Source: Pyricularia pennisetigena (taxonomy: Eukaryota; Ascomycota; Sordariomycetes; Magnaporthales; Pyriculariaceae). Taken from it: a DNA stretch of 64,000 nt. Under the pieces are notes generated by a model, which ran no database searches, had not been told where the DNA came from, and worked only from the letters and a program-made list of their open reading frames with translations. Shown here piece by piece: positions 44,965 through 55,978 of this stretch. How positions within the stretch are numbered: position 1 is the stretch's first letter; each line of letters begins with the position of its first letter. The stretch lies in NCBI RefSeq assembly GCF_004337985.1, contig NC_043742.1:2652176-2716175 (forward strand). Reading direction: 5' to 3'. The position numbers and the translations under genes are program-made.

Positions 44965-47900
44965 TGTAAAATGGAGGGAAGTCGACTGTGGAACGAAAAG
45001 ATAAAAGATTTGATACTTTAATAGAAGTTTTTTTTTTTTTGTCTGGTGGAGATTAAAATGAAGTACAATAGTAACCAGACGAGACACGGGTCCAAGATGA
45101 CCATTTTATGCTATTCTTTGATGTACACTCAACATGATTTATGTTTCTTTTTTCCCCCAAGTAATGGAAGTGTTTACACGACTAGCAGACAGCAGTGCTG
45201 TCCTCAAATTACGTACAGTTTATAACATGGACATGATTCGTTTTGAAACCGGTTTCCGAATTGGAGTTTAATCTGCAAAAATCTGAATGATTTGATCCCT
45301 GGCATGACTCGAGCACCAAGCCGCTCTTCCCTTCAAAATATACAATACGCAGATAAGACAAGCGGTATTTACCCTGTTGGTATTTGTTCTTTTCTTGGTG
45401 TAACATCTGGTTATGAATTCGGAACCGGACCCACAGTTATCCAATGCAATCCACAAACTGCAGAACCTCAAAACGTTCAAAGCGAGCAATCATACTGTCC
45501 TTTCATGCAAGTCTAAAATACAACAAGGATGTTTTAGCTACCCCTTGGCATAAAACTGACCAGGTGTTCATCCGACAGTTTTCGGGAGATCTTAGCCACG
45601 GCGCCAGGCTCTTTATATTCGCACTGAGCCGGCTGATGTTTATTTGGCACCGTGACACCAAAATCAAAAGCTTGCTTTGCAGGTTATTTATACTTTCGGG
45701 ACTCCGCTATCGCCAGATCATTCTGCAATCTAGCTGAATCACGCTAATTAGTATATTAGCAGCTGTTATATAGCAATATAATCAAACCATGTCAAGTTTT
45801 TTTTTTATTTTTTATTTTTTTTTTATCTTCGTGTTTCAAGCCCAACAACCGCGGCAAAATAAAGCAATCGCCTTTAGGTGCATTTTCTCGAGCTACAATG
45901 ATCAATATCAGAGCAACAATTGTGTTCATAATGAGTCGTTATAACCTTTTAGCCTCGCGGAGAATTTAGGGCTGGTTTAAAGAGGTTACGATGACCCGCA
46001 TGGTTAATGACACAGAAGAGGCAAGAGTCCAAGGTTAAAATTTATACGCCGGCTAATGTGTTGCATCTCCCTGTCGATGTAATCCAAAAGTGGATGATGG
46101 CGAATGATCATATCCATTCAACAAATAACGTTCTCAGCAAATAGTTACATTATCAACTTACTTTCAATCAAAGGAGTGTCGACAATGTATAACGCCTCGT
46201 TATGCTGACTGACAGGAAAAGTGCTTCATCAGGTGAATCAATGGCGAAAAGGTCAACCACGAACTCGGCACATGCTGGATAAGCCATAAACCTATTTGAC
46301 CACAATACGTGTGTTATCAAATCGAAAGCTTTGCCGTTATTGAGCACGGTACTAGGTGTAATACCGGCCGACTTGACGGACACCACGACAAGAGCTATAA
46401 GGCGCGGCACACGTCCACGACAGGTTTTGCGAGCGTGTCTGATGGTTAAGGCATTTCAAAACCCACCCATGGGGGCCCGCGTCGGCCCAAATTCGTGGGG
46501 CGGAAGACACGTAGGTGGGTTGTCATTAAGTACAGGGGGGCCCAGCCCGGCCCGAAACTGAACGCGGGTTTTCTTGGCAACCCGCGGGCCCTATGCAAAA
46601 CCCGTAAAAATATACATTGTGCGTATTAATATTTGTAGTTTTATTAATTAAAATATAATGCAGGGTTGGAGACTGTAAACCATAGTATAGAGTTCAAAAT
46701 ACGTTTATTGAATTTTTCTCTATAATATATATTCTTTTGTTTTAACACAAAAGCCCGCGGGTTACCCAATTCGGGTTGAGTCCGCCAGCCCGCGGGCCCC
46801 CATTAACCCGCCAAGAAAACCCGTGGGCCTTTACGGGCCCCGCCAAAAGCCCATGGGCTGGTGGGCCGGGCGTTGTGAAAAGCAAATATCATCCAAAGTG
46901 AAAAAGTTCGATGGCATACGTAAACATATGCTGTACTTTCTGCTTATGCTCTTTACTATTTGAAAGTAGATAAAGTTAGAGATGGAAACACTGATGCGAG
47001 GTTGGCAGTATATACAAAATGAAATAGCAGGCGATTAGGTTGAACAGTTTGCACCAAGAGCGAGCGTTTTTCAGGGTCAAGAAGGTTGCAAAAGTTCATG
47101 ATTTAATATGATTTAAAGACTTTTTATGGCTACGCCTATAAGGCCATTGGGTAGCTAATGAAACATAAACTGCTTCGTATGGGGAGCCGCGGGGCAAATT
47201 CCAGCCTCATTTCTTCTGCTGGAAGTTGGGGCCGGCAAGAAGTCCTTTTACAATGGATTTCGGCACGGCTAATCTATGGGCTAGTTTTCATTCTCAAACC
47301 ACCCACCCGCTTATGCAGCTTCGACCGTCTGGAATAACCCGGACCTCCATGTTGAAACTTTAATGATCCATTTGTTCGGCTCTAAGAATGCGGTGCTTGT
47401 GGTTCTTGAGGGCAATGAAAAATACGGGTAATATTTTAGCCATACCAAATTGTAAACACAAGAAAGGCTGTCTTAGAGGCCCTTTTGTCTTTATGGACTG
47501 GTTATTATCATCCAAAACGTTTCTCCTGAAATGGGTTTACAATCGAATTACAACAAGTACGAGCAAGCACTATAGCTTGGCCGAATTCATTCATACGAGA
47601 GCCGGTTGATGTCCGGCTTCTATGTTGCGCGTTTCCAAAAACAAACAACTCATCCCGGGTCGAGATTGGCGCCTTGCGTTTCACTTGACGACAACGGGCC
47701 AACCAAGAAATTGTTTGACCACACCTCCATGAATTATGTGTTTATAGGTGTTAGTTTTCTTTCGTTCGGTATGTCCATAGGCAAATTAAAAGGTAGGAAA
47801 ATAGTTGCAACTTACCCTCGGCCACCGCACGGCCATTATCAGCTTGAGTTACCGTAAGTCTTACAAAGTCATTGCAAAAATACAATCGGGTCCATGTGTT

Positions 47901-48217
47901 CTAATTGTCACTCGGTTAGAGTGATCTGTTCAGATGTAGTTCTAGACAGGACTTGCGATAAAATGTCCAGTTCACTCTCTATCCAGTTACTGCTTTTTTC
48001 TGTCCCGTCAGATTGTTAGCATTAATGGGTGGATATATCGAAATATAGGCCTAGCTGCTTACAGTGTGCTGCAAACATCCTTAGTTTGGCTTAGGGGATA
48101 TTCGTGAATTGTTAAGTAGAAACATATATGGGATATACATGTATAAAACAGCAACCAACACGTAATACAGTCCGTAGACTTGAGCGCTGAATTTTCTTGT
48201 ACAAGCCGGACTAGCAG
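44965..48217. other. gene-poor region with fold-back repeat
   Basis: The only structured feature is the GC-rich inverted repeat at about 46531-46873. T-rich tracts lie at 45030-45041 and 45798-45824. No coding sequence is supported. Confidence 0.45.
46531..46873. repeat. GC-rich fold-back / MITE-like inverted repeat
   Basis: Two GC-rich arms (about 46531-46612 and 46752-46873) flank an AT-rich core (46613-46751). The motif CGGGTTTTCTTGGC at 46565-46578 recurs inverted at 46810-46823, near CCCGCGGGCCC blocks in both arms. The arms are imperfect. Candidate outer ends contain GGCCCAGCCCGGCCC and its approximate complement. I could not define a target duplication. It is likely a non-autonomous inverted-repeat element. 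Confidence 0.6.
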
Positions 48218-48219
48218 TA

Positions 48220-48261
48220 ACGTTGGGCTCCACATCTCCGACCCCCCTAAAGTCCGGCCCC
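48220..48261. repeat. left terminal inverted repeat of pogo element (42 bp)
   Basis: It is identical to the reverse complement of 50036-50077 at every base I compared. The C6 run and CTCCACATCTCC block are visible in both copies. Confidence 0.95.
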
Positions 48262-48318
48262 CTTGAAAAATGTAACGACGAAATACCCCTTTTATAAACC
48301 GATTTAAATGTAAACCTA

Positions 48319-49926
48319 TCAACGCACAATAATACAATCATTGTCAGGCTCTCCCGGTTCGCTAACCTCTTCTCCATCGTTCAAATCCTCTAAACAGTCC
48401 CTATTATTTTCCTGTGCTTCATAAACGTTTTTTTTGCTGACCAAAAGCTCGTTGGGATCCGGAATTACCCTTTTCCTTTTGACCGGCCGTACCGCCTCCA
48501 ATTTTGCTTTTAACAAACTGATTTTTTGCTGAGCTTCAGCCAATAAGATATCCTTGGTTTCGAAGCTTTTTTGGACTTTTGCAAACAAAAGCCGTGAAGT
48601 GGCGTTACTTTTTTCGGACCGGGAAATTTCCTGTAGTTGAAGTCGAATATCTCGGGTCGTTTTAGGGGTTTTCCAAATAAGTAAAGATTGGTCGTTAATT
48701 TTTTGGTTTGGGCTTTCCGGTGTTTTATCCCTTTGGAAGCCGTTATTTCTACCTTTTTCGACGTTGGCGTTGCTATTTTCTAATAAAAACGGGTTTAAAA
48801 GTGGTTTTGCCAAGTTCACCGGCCATAACCCCGTCGTACGCCAACCAGATTGAATGGTTTTTGCTATAAATGCTTTTGATCTGGCTTTTCGATAGCAAAG
48901 TAGAAAGTTTCGTTTCCCAACAACCGTTGAACAGCAAAACTGGTTTACAAATCCCAGGTGACGTCGATAAGCTTCCTTTAACGGCCCAAAAACCGATAAA
49001 TCCAACGGTTGAAGAACGTGCGACGAATGAGGAGGTAAATATAAAAGCTGAATATTATTTTGGAGGCAAACAAGCATAAACTCGTCGCTGACGTGTGATC
49101 CGTGGCCGTCGAGAACTAATAAACGCTTTTCAGGAGTTAAAGGTTGGGTATTTGGAATAAACACCTTTTTTAACCATTCGATACCTGTTTCATTATTTGT
49201 CCACCCGTTTTCTGTTGCATGAAATTGCCAGGTATCGAAAGGACTTAAATCAGCTGGAAACCATTGTTGCTGTACGTTTTTCCCCTTAAATATAACGAGG
49301 GGAGGTATAACAGCCCCCGTAGCTGATACACATTCGATTATGCTCGTCCAACCCCGCGTTCCAGGCTCTTTTCGCTGTAATGGCCGGATTTTATTACGCC
49401 CTAACACCAGGCCATTAGATCCTTTGCCTTCCATTATACCTGTTTCGTCCATATTCCAACGGTTGGCCGGTTTTATAGTATCGATAACGGGATTTTTCAA
49501 ATAGGACCACCAAGATTTAATTACCTCGGTTGTAGCCCCATTAACCCGGGCATTTTCTATTCGCCGGGGCCTTTGGGTTTTCAAAATTGGATATCGGGCT
49601 ATAAAACGGCTAACCCAATGTTTCCCAAGGCTTTTTCTTTCTCCGGCGGCCTGAAGAATTCGTTCCGCAAAATAGCGTAGTTCTTGATGCGTTGGCGGAA
49701 GGCCTAACGCGGCCTGCGCAAGTACCCAATCTGCCAAATAGGTCTCCTGCTCCTGTGAAAGCCTTTGACAAAATCTTTTCGCTTGTTGAATTGACTGGGC
49801 CCCCTTTAAACGATCGTGAAGGGTACTCCGAGGAATACCCCATTTTTGCGAGGTTTTGTGAACTGATTTGCCATTTCTTATGTCAGAAATGGCAGCAAGA
49901 AGCTGATTTTCAGTGTACTGTTTCAT
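48319..49926 (-). CDS. pogo/Fot1-type DDE transposase
   Basis: 535 aa from ATG 49926 with no stop. The N-terminus holds a psq-like helix-turn-helix (NQLLAAISDIRNGKS, WGIPRSTLHDRLKG), then a CENP-B-type HTH (LADWVLAQAALGLPPTHQEL, KHWVSRFIARYP). The DDE_1 core follows with Asp160 (NMDETG), Asp273 (LVLDGHGSH) and Asp309 (LQPLDLSVFGPLK), giving the DD35D spacing of Fot1-like enzymes. The C-terminus is polar with a basic patch (VRPVKRKRVIP) and an acidic end. It binds the terminal repeats and cuts and pastes the element into TA sites. The frame opens a few codons upstream without an ATG, so M at 49926 is the start. Confidence 0.95.
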   Translation of the reverse strand: MKQYTENQLLAAISDIRNGKSVHKTSQKWGIPRSTLHDRLKGAQSIQQAKRFCQRLSQEQETYLADWVLAQAALGLPPTHQELRYFAERILQAAGERKSLGKHWVSRFIARYPILKTQRPRRIENARVNGATTEVIKSWWSYLKNPVIDTIKPANRWNMDETGIMEGKGSNGLVLGRNKIRPLQRKEPGTRGWTSIIECVSATGAVIPPLVIFKGKNVQQQWFPADLSPFDTWQFHATENGWTNNETGIEWLKKVFIPNTQPLTPEKRLLVLDGHGSHVSDEFMLVCLQNNIQLLYLPPHSSHVLQPLDLSVFGPLKEAYRRHLGFVNQFCCSTVVGKRNFLLCYRKARSKAFIAKTIQSGWRTTGLWPVNLAKPLLNPFLLENSNANVEKGRNNGFQRDKTPESPNQKINDQSLLIWKTPKTTRDIRLQLQEISRSEKSNATSRLLFAKVQKSFETKDILLAEAQQKISLLKAKLEAVRPVKRKRVIPDPNELLVSKKNVYEAQENNRDCLEDLNDGEEVSEPGEPDNDCIIVR

Positions 49927-50035
49927 TGGAAAGTTTGGAGCAAGAATCTTCAAAATGCAAGTTCTAAAGTGAAAAATTCGTCTAGATATTTATAAAATAA
50001 AACAAAGGGTTGACGTGGCTGAGTAGATATTTTTA

Positions 50036-50077
50036 GGGGCCGGACTTTAGGGGGGTCGGAGATGTGGAGCCCAACGT
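50036..50077. repeat. right terminal inverted repeat of pogo element (42 bp)
   Basis: Inverted copy of 48220-48261, followed by the TA duplication at 50078-50079. Confidence 0.95.
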
Positions 50078-50507
50078 TAGTGTACACTCCGCTCCGCAAA
50101 CAAACAAAACTGTATCCTACTGGGGACGAATGGCTCGATTGGTTCTTGGCACTGCAGTCGTTGGCTGCTGGTATTGCCAATCCTTCCTTCGAAAGTCGAA
50201 AGAAAACCTTGGTTTAACCTGAACCGGATTGGTGTTGTCGGGCCCCGACTTAGTAAAGATGTACAGTAGTAATTTTATCTCCCTTAAGGTCTGCCCTGCG
50301 CCACATTGGGGGCGTTTCCGTGACTACGTTTTTAAAGCCGTATGGGGCTTAGACTGAAGTGTCCCGTTTTCTTTTCATCCTCGCCATCCCTTGCATATGT
50401 TTTCTGTTTTTGTTTTTCGCCCTCGCTTATTCCACTTCATTGCACCTCACTGGCTTCCAAAACAGAAACAGCCCCTGGCTTGCAACGACCCTTTACAATG
50501 GCCCAAA
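50078..50507. other. intergenic, no gene recognised
   Basis: Flank of the pogo element; it includes the likely leader of the following remnant. No features are seen. Confidence 0.45.
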
Positions 50508-50981
50508 ATGAATTTAGAGCACCGCTTCGGTACCTGGGTCGTCGACCCCCAGCCTCAATCCCCTCTTTTCGCCAAACTGCCGGCCCAGATACGCACAGAT
50601 ATTTCCGCGCTTGCTCTTTACGGAGCACGATGGAGAGCTTCTGTATCCGTACAATGGGGCTATAGAGGTGTCGGACGCGACTGGTATCAGGATGGCGACT
50701 CGAATTTGGGAGAGGGTGAAGAAATTGACTGGGAGCAGCACCGGCACGAGCCAGAGGTGGAGGGGCAAGAGACAGAAACAAGACTTTGGTTGGGTGAATT
50801 TCCCTTTCAAGACGCTTCCATATCACTTTATTCCACGTTTATTGTTGCGCAAGTCGACTCACTTTCGCACAGTGAACCAGATTCGGCACGAAAAGCTCTA
50901 TCGGCGATTCATACCACCACTGACCTGTTTGTGGAAGCAATCCTACGCTCGCTCAAAACCAAGATGTTTTCACCCTTCTGA
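50508..50981 (+). pseudogene. degenerate DUF7730-like (F-box-like motif) gene fragment
   Basis: From ATG 50508 the first 40 codons are convincing, with PQPQSPLFAKLPAQIRTDIS, the short motif that starts many fungal DUF7730/F-box-like proteins (SPLFxKLPxxIRxxIF). After ALAL the frame degrades; a better-looking continuation (EHDGELLYPYNGAIEV) is in another frame, suggesting a frameshift near 50610-50620. Both alternative frames stop within 400 bp, so the full family domain is not present. It is probably a decayed copy. Confidence 0.45.
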
Positions 50982-51147
50982 GGAAAGAAATCATGGAAGC
51001 GCTGCGTAATCGCTGCCGTGGTTTGGGCTTTAAAGCCGGCTTGCTCAGGAATGCAAAAGGACAACAACCCTGTTCATTGGAGCAAAGGGGCTGATCATTT
51101 TGAGCGGTGGGATTGAATTAATGGAAGTTCTCTCAGCTTCTTATAAA

Positions 51148-51746
51148 TCAACCTCGTGCCCCGCCCGCAAAGACTTTCAAGTATAGCTGGTTGATTGTGA
51201 GGTCCAGCAGCTCCACAACATTGCCCCACGGATCCTGCGTATAGCAAACTCTAGTCCCAGGGGCAAGTTCTATTACCTCGCCAATAACTGAACCGCCGGC
51301 TTTGACGACCTCATCAACCTTTTCATCCACGTTTTGTACGGTAAGACTGAAGTGAAACGCGCCGCCCCTCGTATACGCGTGGGCGTTCCATTCGGTTTTA
51401 GGATTTGGCCCGCTGTAAGGTGGATCGACGAACTCGAATATCTCTAGGCCAACATCGTTTCCGCATGATAGAATAGCCATTTTCATCTCATTCGCCTGCG
51501 GTCCATATACTAAATTGCATCAACCATTAGATTTACGTTTTTCTTTTCTTCTTCTTTCTTTTTTTGCTGTAATGTTCAAAGATACTAACTTTTTCGTAAA
51601 GTCGGGCCATCTGGGTCTGTCGCTTTTTGGGTTATCACTGGTACGAGCACCTCGAGCCCGAACAATTTGGTATACCAATCCACAGCAGCTTGCGCATCGG
51701 GGACCGACAGTGCAATGTGGTTGAAAAGGGCGTTTGGACGGGCCAT
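51148..51746 (-). CDS. glyoxalase/bleomycin-resistance (VOC) fold protein
   Basis: Two exons, 51746-51590 and 51509-51148 (GTTAGT...TTTAG), give 172 aa. The join makes TLRKIYGPQANEMKMAILSC in frame. A first beta-alpha-beta-beta-beta module (NALFNHIALSVPDAQAAVDWYTKLFG) pairs with a second (GAFHFSLTVQNVDEKVDEVV, ending VCYTQDPWGNVVELLDL), the VOC superfold. His in FNHIAL, Glu in VGLEIFEF, His in AFHFSL and Glu in NVVELLDL are candidate metal ligands. Fungal members of this shape are annotated as lactoylglutathione lyase-like or ring-cleavage-like; the substrate is unknown. The second exon continues to a C-terminal tail ending at 51148. Confidence 0.87.
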
Positions 51747-54700
51747 GGTAGAATAAATCGGAGCAAATTCTTTTGACCTCGTGGGTTTGATTTTGATGTA
51801 GTCAGGGTTTACATATGGTGGTGATGAAAGATGTAAATATATAAGCAGACTAGGCCAATCGTCTCATATTTAAGGAAGGGAATCAAAGTAGCGTCCGTCA
51901 GGATGAAATGAAACCTTGGCTGTATGTGGGCTCAGCTTCACGGACCCCGTTGTCATACCGGGCCCGCAAAGTTAAAAGCACAAGTAATACCAAATTTGTT
52001 GGGACTCACCATGTAGATTGCGCATGCTAATTTCCGATTTGAGTAGGGCGGATTCAGAAAGCCAATGGGATTAGAGTAGGGCGGATTCAGAAGGCCGATG
52101 GGGTTGGAAAAATCAGGAATTCGGGTCGCACCGAACAACCCGGTCCTGTTTATTTTTTTTAAACTTCCGAGGGTAGTGCACCCAAAACACTGACGGGAAT
52201 GATCTCCTCCGATCTATCTCTCCACCGAGAATCTCGGTACCAGGTTCCGCTAGCCGACTTCATTGCACTTGGCATATTGCATTATCCTTGTTTTATTACC
52301 TTGAGCCAAAGGGGAAAACTGGCGGGCAGCTCTGAGGTTAGATTTCGGAAGCTGTCAGTGTGCTGGGACAAATCGTGGGTTTAGCTCGGCCGGGGATATC
52401 CATCAAGCCATCGCTTGCCGAAGGTTTAGATTTGCCCTTGCAATATTTCTTGTAAAATACAGGATTTTGCTAGTAAATCCCCTAATTTTTGTGGAAACTT
52501 CTCCGCCAAGGTCTGCTCATCGGGTCCAACAAGAGGCATCTGACACCTGTTTGTTGTAACAAATGGAAGCCGACACAAAACTTTAAAAAATGTGAAGGCA
52601 ATCAGCGGCACCTAAAGACAAAACTCTGGGTAATAATACCTCCGGGCGCGACCATCCCTTGTTTTATACTACAAGATTGCACACCAGCAGGGACCAGCTG
52701 TAGCGAGTGTACCGAGTCTAAATAACGTCGGTGAATGCAATCCTTGACCTCTCATTGACTATAAGCATTAGTGAACAGAACTTGGATGCGCATCCGAAAA
52801 AAGGGGGCCAGACGTCACTTCCACCATCCGATTGGATGAGGTCGAAGCACAGCTGAAGAGCTGCTTAGGAAGGAAGTCGAGTGGGGCCGGGCGGCTAAGA
52901 GAGGTGATATTGAATGGGTGTGAATCATGTTCTGCTCTTAAATATATACTGGGATGAAAGATTTACTTATATTAGCTTCCTGTTAACTTGAAAAAGAAGA
53001 GAGCTCCTTTGCAAGCTTTTATAAGCCCCAACCAATACTCCTTATTGCAACTTCCATCTTATCAAAGTCATTTGCAGCAGACTTGAACAGCAAACGCGGA
53101 AAACCGGGCTTTGAATAGTTTTTGTGTTTTTATTTATTTATTTGTTTACTTTTATAAATATTTCCAATTATTTCTTGTTTGTTTCCAGGCTCAACTGCTG
53201 GCATCTAAATAAGGCTGAGGATGATTCAAAGAATTAACATGGCAACTAGTGAGCCACTTGTTGTGTCGCGGTAATTAATACGTTTAACAATTCGTAGTCC
53301 ACCATAGGCATGACTGCCAGCGATTGATTGACTTAATGGCTTAGGCTTCCCGCGCATGTTATTAATAGAGGACGCTGGTTCCAAGGCACCAAGGGTTCTA
53401 ATTCTGACTTCGTGTGTCTCTAATAATCCCATGGGTGATTTGCTGCTTTACGTGTACCAGCTTACATTGGCCCATGAGAGAACACAAACTGCCGCATCAT
53501 TTAGGATTGATGCTACGCTTTCCAAGGACATCTGCGTACGTTTTCAAGGTTGCAAAAGTTGAAAACATGCTAACTCAAAAACGGCACTTTACATACCAGA
53601 CGCCTTCATGCTCGGTTCTACTTTTAGCCACACATATCCACAGCACGAACCACCAATCTCGGCATCTTAACCGCCAACTGGTACACACTAGTGTATGAAT
53701 TCTGTTGGGCCGATAGGCTTCTCAAATCTTTCGAAACCAGAAATCTATGTAAAAGAAAAACGAAATTCAAAAAGACGTCGGAAACACTGAGTTTCAAAAT
53801 AAGGTCATGGCTATGCAGGATGCAAATTGGCCAATTACGTAGGAACAATAAAAGCCTGCGCTTTCGTGCAAGTTTAGTCATTTGGAATACACAGCCGTGT
53901 CTACAAAGGGCTTCTCACTCTGATGGTCCAGTGATTTTTAGTTTCCGGGGCAATTATTGTTGGGCTGGCGCATACAACCATACTCAAGAGCTACAGCACC
54001 TGTCCAAAAATAACACAACGCGACCCGCCAATGTGTTCACCGCGTTTTCGATCGCGTTACCCTGCCAAAAACTCGCCCTTTTCAATCCAGCACGATTCGG
54101 CCAAAAGATGTCGACAAACGTGTTGTTTGGTTGACAATAACCGAGAACCACAAAAACTATAATAAATTCAAACCGAAAACAAACCCGTCAAGCAATGGTG
54201 CAAACGGGGAAATAAGGGCAAATTGATTAGGAGATAATGAACGCGTTTTAACTGATAGAATTTATAATTCTGCGCACAAAACGCAAGTAAAACAAATAAT
54301 TGTAGTATTTTGGTATTTACGTAAATAGGGTCGGCTGATGGTATTTGTGATAAGTAAACCCGCATTTGCACGCGTATAATATAAGATATTTTTAGAATCA
54401 ATTAATATTATCTCCACAGGCGAATGTAGAAGAATAACTGTCTTATTTACTGTAAATAAATCAAAAAAAAACCCAAGATCATATATTATATAACAAATTT
54501 ATGTACGTTATAACTTTAGACATATTCTGAAAAGCAATCTCAACTTGTACAGAATTACACAGATAACGAAAAGAGTTCAATTTGACAATCTACAAGTAGA
54601 CTAAAGCTATCTGCAGTAAGTTGTATACATTGCAGATAATAACAGACTCTTAATGTATAGCGCCCGTTTCAATGAATGTATTGTAAATACTTGGGTTGCC

Positions 54701-55689
54701 AAACAAACCTTATGAATTGAAAGACACTTATGAAACAAAGTGCGGTTAAATTATCAATTACAATTTCATACAAAATCTTTGCTGAAAAACTCAATGTAAC
54801 CAGGATAGGTAGGAGCTAACGGCCAAATGAGAAAAAATATAATTCGTTTCAAAATCACTTGAATGCGTTAGAAGACTTTTAGGTTTACATAAAGGAACCT
54901 GGCAATTTTAACAAACTAACGCCGGTATATAAATCGGCGCAAATTATAGTTTGGATTCCCAATAACGCCATCGAATTATTCAAGTGGCAGGTTTGCAGCC
55001 CAGATATTAATTTTACAAAACACGTTAAAGACTTCAAGAAAAATAATCAAAATATATTTTCAGTCTATCAAATTGGGTGAAAACAAGGTCGCGATAAAAA
55101 GGGTTATTCGTTCGGTCCAAATTACATGGAATGGGTCGAACCAGGTTAAAATCGACCAATTGTTTAAATCTTTACCCTGTATGGCAGCAACCGTACGGGA
55201 AATCAACAATTGGTGTAACAAATATTGAGAAATAGTAAAATAGTTTTTTTCATATATTTGTTTGATTTGTAGGCCGAGAATTAAACGTGTGAATTTGCAC
55301 CAAAATGTTCTGGTATAGACAATAGCGGTGTGAACCCCTGTCGCGTTGCGTTATTTTTAGACAGGTGCTGTACTGTCCCTTTTGTTCACAGATCTTGGCC
55401 TCGGAGCAAGCTCAAAATATGTTAATAGTCTACCCAAGTATGTATCATGACTATGTAGGAAGCCAAGGGCCCTGGTCTCAAATCTGCCTCACAAGTCGGG
55501 TAGCAAGTGGGTTAGCGCTTCTTCCGGAAGCCAAATCATCCACCGCCTGAAGTCCCACACTCCACCGCGGCGATATCAGCCCATAAGCTTACAAGGATGT
55601 TGCAGCTCTTTTTAGTTTATCTGAAGACTATGTACAATATGTTTCCGACCGTCTGAGCGGAACAGTACGCCCGAGTCCACTATCACTCC
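51747..55689. other. AT-rich gene desert
   Basis: Almost 4 kb without supported coding sequence, increasingly AT-rich from about 53100 and especially 54100-55300. A 33-bp tandem duplication lies at 52041-52106. It may hold decayed repeats, but I recognise none. Confidence 0.5.
52041..52106. repeat. 33-bp direct tandem duplication
   Basis: Copy 1 at 52041-52073 and copy 2 at 52074-52106 begin GAGTAGGGCGGATTCAGAA and differ at a few positions. There are two copies only. Confidence 0.85.
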
Positions 55690-55702
55690 CTAGCATATCC
55701 AG
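55690..55702. repeat. target-site duplication of LINE, left copy
   Basis: CTAGCATATCCAG, identical to 61687-61699. The last AG could belong to the element's AGT repeat, so the true length is 11-13 bp. Confidence 0.88.
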
Positions 55703-55729
55703 TAGTAGTAGTAGTAGTAGTAGTATTAG
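55703..55729. repeat. (TAG)n 3' tail of LINE
   Basis: Seven to eight TAG units followed by TATTAG. It lies exactly between the target duplication and the element's 3' region, so it is the retrotransposition tail rather than an unrelated microsatellite. Confidence 0.9.
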
Positions 55730-55978
55730 TTAACGCCGGGCTCGGCCCGGCTTGTTAGCCGGCCGTTAGCAACCTCCCGAGGGGTATCTCGGCGCGCGTT
55801 CTATCTTCTTTATTTACACAGGGGGAAAACAAGGAGGGCAGAGGCGGATCGTGCCTGACCGGGTTCGGGCCCGGTCCTGCTTAGGGGGTTAGTTCACTGA
55901 CGCGACCCCGTGCCTAAGGTGCACGGAGGGTTCGTCTGACGGCTTGTGCCGTGAAGTGTGGGTGAAAAGGCAGTAAGT

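Larger units (their letters stand above)
48220..50077 (-). mobile_element. complete pogo/Fot1-type (Tc1-mariner) DNA transposon
   Basis: An 1858-bp element with perfect 42-bp terminal inverted repeats (48220-48261 and 50036-50077; ends ACGTTGGGCTCC) is flanked on both sides by TA (48218-48219 and 50078-50079), the target duplication of this superfamily. It carries one uninterrupted transposase gene on the minus strand. Perfect repeats and an open frame point to recent insertion and possible activity. Confidence 0.95.

Noticed and set aside
55703..55729. (TAG)n as an ordinary microsatellite
   Set aside because: It lies exactly between the target duplication and the LINE 3' region, so it is better explained as the element tail.
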